64,000 nt of DNA from Natrinema pellirubrum DSM 15624 (GTDB lineage: Archaea > Halobacteriota > Halobacteria > Halobacteriales > Natrialbaceae), in assembly GCF_000230735.2 (NCBI RefSeq), contig NC_019962.1:186001-250000 (forward strand). Direction: 5' to 3'. The position numbers and the translations under genes are program-made. The notes under the pieces were generated by a model that was given only the letters and a program-made list of their open reading frames with translations, was not told the origin of the DNA and made no database searches. The first letter of the stretch is position 1, and every line of letters begins with the position of its first letter. This document shows, in pieces, positions 61,980 through 64,000 of the stretch.

Positions 61980-64000
61980 TGCGACTCACCTCCTCTTGTC
62001 ATGACGAGCGTTCCGTCGGCGAGGATCTCGCCGTCCCAGTTCGGGGGGACGACCGTCGTACTCTCCGCCTGCTCGAGTACTGCCGGCCCCGGGACCGACG
62101 CGCCGGTCTCGAGTCGCTCCCAGTCGTACACCGTCGTCTCGCGTGCGCCGGCCTCGGGGAAGTGTGCCTCCCGGGTGCCGACGACGGCAGCACCGCTGCC
62201 CTCGTGGCTGATCCCCGGTTCGGTCCCCGGAATCGTCGCCGTCGTACGGAGGTTGACGACCTCGATCGATTCGTCCATCGCGTAGCCGTAGGTCCGCTCG
62301 TGGGCCTCGTGGAAGCGGTCTGCGACCGCCGCCGCGTCGAACGTCTCGCTGACGGGGACCGTCAACTCGAAGCTCTGGCCCGCATACCGGCAGTCGGCGG
62401 CCCGCTCGACTCGTGCCGCGTCCCGATCGGACGCATCCGCGAGGACGTCGGCCACGAGGTCGTCGTAGACGGCCTCGAGCGTCGTCGGGTCCGCACCCTC
62501 GAGGTCGACGCCGACCGTTCGCACGGCGTCGTAACTTTCGTCGGCCGCGAGCAGGCCAAAGGCCGACAGCACCCCGCCCGGTCGCGGAACGACGACTCGA
62601 TCGACCGACAGCGAATCGGCCAGTGCCGCGGCGTGCATCGGTCCCGCACCACCGAAGGCCACGAGCGCGAACTCGCGAGGGTCGTGGCCGCGCTCGACGG
62701 TCACCGAGCGAATCGTCCGCGTCATCGTCGCGTTCGCCACCCGGTAGACGCCCTGTGCCGCCTCGAGGGGCCCCTCGAGGCCCGCTTCGTCGGCCAGTCG
62801 GCCGAGCGCATCGCGGGCTGCCTCGACGTCGAGGGTCATCTCGCCGCCCAGTGCGGTCTCGGGGCCGATGTAACCCAGGACGACGTTGGCGTCCGTGACG
62901 GTCGGTTCAGTCCCGCCACGGCCGTAGCAGGCGGGGCCCGGCTGGGAGCCCGACGATTCCGGGCCGACACGGAGCGCGCCGCCCGAATCGACCCACGCGA
63001 TCGAGCCGCCGCCCGCGCCGACGGTGTTGACGTCGACCATGGGCGTCCGGATCGGCAGTCCGTCGATTTCGGCATCGGTCGTCCGTTCTGCCCGACCGTC
63101 CCGGACGAGGCTCACGTCGCTCGAGGTGCCGCCCATGTCGAAGGTCACGAGCCCCTCGACATCGTCGTCGTCGACGGTCGCCGCGGCACCGACGACGCCG
63201 GCGGCAGGGCCTGATAGCGTCGTCGTGACGGCATGTTCGCACACGGTTTCGGGATCGGCGATCCCACCGTTGGCCTGCATGATCCGCGGTGCGGGGATGC
63301 CGGCGTCGCCGGCCTCGTCGACCAGCTGGCCGACGTAGGTATCGATCGCCGGGCGGACGTAGGCATCGACCGCGGTCGTCGACGTCCGCTCGAACTCGCG
63401 AAACTCCGCGAGTACCTCATGGGACGCCGAAACCGGCACGGCAAGTTCCTCGCGCAGCGTCTCGGCGACCACCCGCTCGTTTTCGGGATCCGCGTAGGCG
63501 TGCAACAGTGAAACTGCGACCGCCTCGACGTTGCGCTCGCGCAGCGTCGCCGCCAGCTCGCGGACCTCGCTCTCGGCGACCGGTCGCTCGAGCCCATCGG
63601 CGGTCGTCCGTTCGTCGATCTCGAACCGCCGGTCGCGGGGCACCAGCGGCTCCGGCTTCTCGGCCTCGAGATCGTACAGATCGGGCCGGTCCTGCCGGCC
63701 GATCTCGAGGACGTCCCGGAACCCCTCGGTGGTCACCAGCGCCGTCTCCGCGCCGCCGCGCTCGAGGAGGGCGTTGACCGAGACGGTCATCGCGTGGGCG
63801 AAGCCGTCGATCTCGCCGGGCTCGATGCCGGCGTCGTCGCAGGCCTTCTCGATCCCCTCGAGGACGCCGACGTGCTGGGGGTCGGTCGAGGGCACTTTGG
63901 CGGTGACGAGCCGGTCGTCGAGCGAGAGCGCCACATCGGTGAAGGTGCCGCCGACGTCGACGCCGATGCGAGTCCCGTCGCCGTCTCGAGTCGATTCGTT
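61976..64000 (-). CDS. hyuA: Hydantoinase A/oxoprolinase family protein, N-terminus cut by window edge
   Basis: 674 codons are visible and the frame is open to the right edge. The phosphate-binding motif RIGVDVGGTFTDVAL lies at 63920-63970, so only a few N-terminal residues are missing. Later come TTRPGL-like ETALVTTEGFRDVLEIGRQDRPDLYDL, DMGGTSSDVSLV (about 63100) and GGAGPMHA (about 62650), all typical of the HyuA N- and central domains. ATP-binding subunit acting with HyuB. Confidence 0.93.
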   Translation of the reverse strand, partial: NESTRDGDGTRIGVDVGGTFTDVALSLDDRLVTAKVPSTDPQHVGVLEGIEKACDDAGIEPGEIDGFAHAMTVSVNALLERGGAETALVTTEGFRDVLEIGRQDRPDLYDLEAEKPEPLVPRDRRFEIDERTTADGLERPVAESEVRELAATLRERNVEAVAVSLLHAYADPENERVVAETLREELAVPVSASHEVLAEFREFERTSTTAVDAYVRPAIDTYVGQLVDEAGDAGIPAPRIMQANGGIADPETVCEHAVTTTLSGPAAGVVGAAATVDDDDVEGLVTFDMGGTSSDVSLVRDGRAERTTDAEIDGLPIRTPMVDVNTVGAGGGSIAWVDSGGALRVGPESSGSQPGPACYGRGGTEPTVTDANVVLGYIGPETALGGEMTLDVEAARDALGRLADEAGLEGPLEAAQGVYRVANATMTRTIRSVTVERGHDPREFALVAFGGAGPMHAAALADSLSVDRVVVPRPGGVLSAFGLLAADESYDAVRTVGVDLEGADPTTLEAVYDDLVADVLADASDRDAARVERAADCRYAGQSFELTVPVSETFDAAAVADRFHEAHERTYGYAMDESIEVVNLRTTATIPGTEPGISHEGSGAAVVGTREAHFPEAGARETTVYDWERLETGASVPGPAVLEQAESTTVVPPNWDGEILADGTLVMTRGGESQ

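Noticed and set aside
60361-61989. Second minus-strand frame overlapping hyuB
   Set aside because: Arg-rich out-of-frame reading of hyuB; no family residues.

Overview
The window is haloarchaeal chromosome, most likely from the Natrinema/Haloterrigena group of the Natrialbaceae. The evidence is high GC with strong GC3 bias, very acidic proteins, a 16S gene starting with the archaeal ATTCCGGTTGATCC end, TATA boxes about 25-30 nt upstream of start codons (leaderless genes), and many haloarchaea-only families. The genus guess comes from the look of the 16S sequence and was not tested by a search. Most of the window is core chromosome. The accessory-looking parts are an IS6-type relic near 1.0-1.4 kb, the 44.2-46.7 kb segment between tRNA-Cys and tRNA-Lys, and the poorly coding 47.7-48.3 kb stretch.

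Layout. 0-3.2 kb: a TrkH/TrkA potassium pair (TrkH cut by the edge), a dead IS6-family transposase, an SDR dehydrogenase with no recognisable start codon, and a GIDE-like membrane protein. 3.3-7.5 kb: Hsp20, peroxiredoxin, prephenate dehydratase, a NarK-type nitrate/nitrite transporter and the MC1 chromatin protein. 7.7-19.2 kb: an AbrB-like protein, pheST, an unknown 428-residue protein, a PAS histidine kinase with repeats inside its N-box, trpS, an ornithine cyclodeaminase-family enzyme and endA. 19.4-25.0 kb: envelope proteins, including an exported wHTH membrane protein and two paralogous membrane/secreted pairs, plus a NucS-N-like protein with zinc ribbons. 25.3-30.4 kb: a DJ-1/PfpI protein, a HAD phosphatase, a Ski2-like helicase and two membrane proteins. 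30.5-37.1 kb: lipA followed by the pyruvate (2-oxoacid) dehydrogenase complex E1alpha-E1beta-E2-E3, with the lipoate synthase next to the lipoylated enzyme.

38.3-44.2 kb is a complete rRNA operon: five tandem promoters, 16S, tRNA-Ala(TGC), 23S, 5S and tRNA-Cys(GCA), with perfect long-range processing stems around 16S and 23S. Next come a small nucleotidyltransferase/helical-protein pair and a SWIM zinc-finger gene followed by a truncated second SWIM copy, then tRNA-Lys(TTT). 46.8-52.2 kb holds small conserved haloarchaeal genes (DUF7119, a 46-residue protein, DUF6360, DUF892, RimI, DUF5810/DUF5809, NUDIX, rhodanese, aIF1). 52.3-56.7 kb is a MoxR-DUF58-transglutaminase operon. 56.9-64 kb has cspA, small proteins, an F420 pair (cofE plus an F420-dependent reductase), and a maleate isomerase/racemase-family gene with hydantoinase B and A; HyuA runs off the right edge.

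Functions are assigned by reading motifs and recalling families. No database search was run. DUF numbers are from memory and should be treated as pointers.
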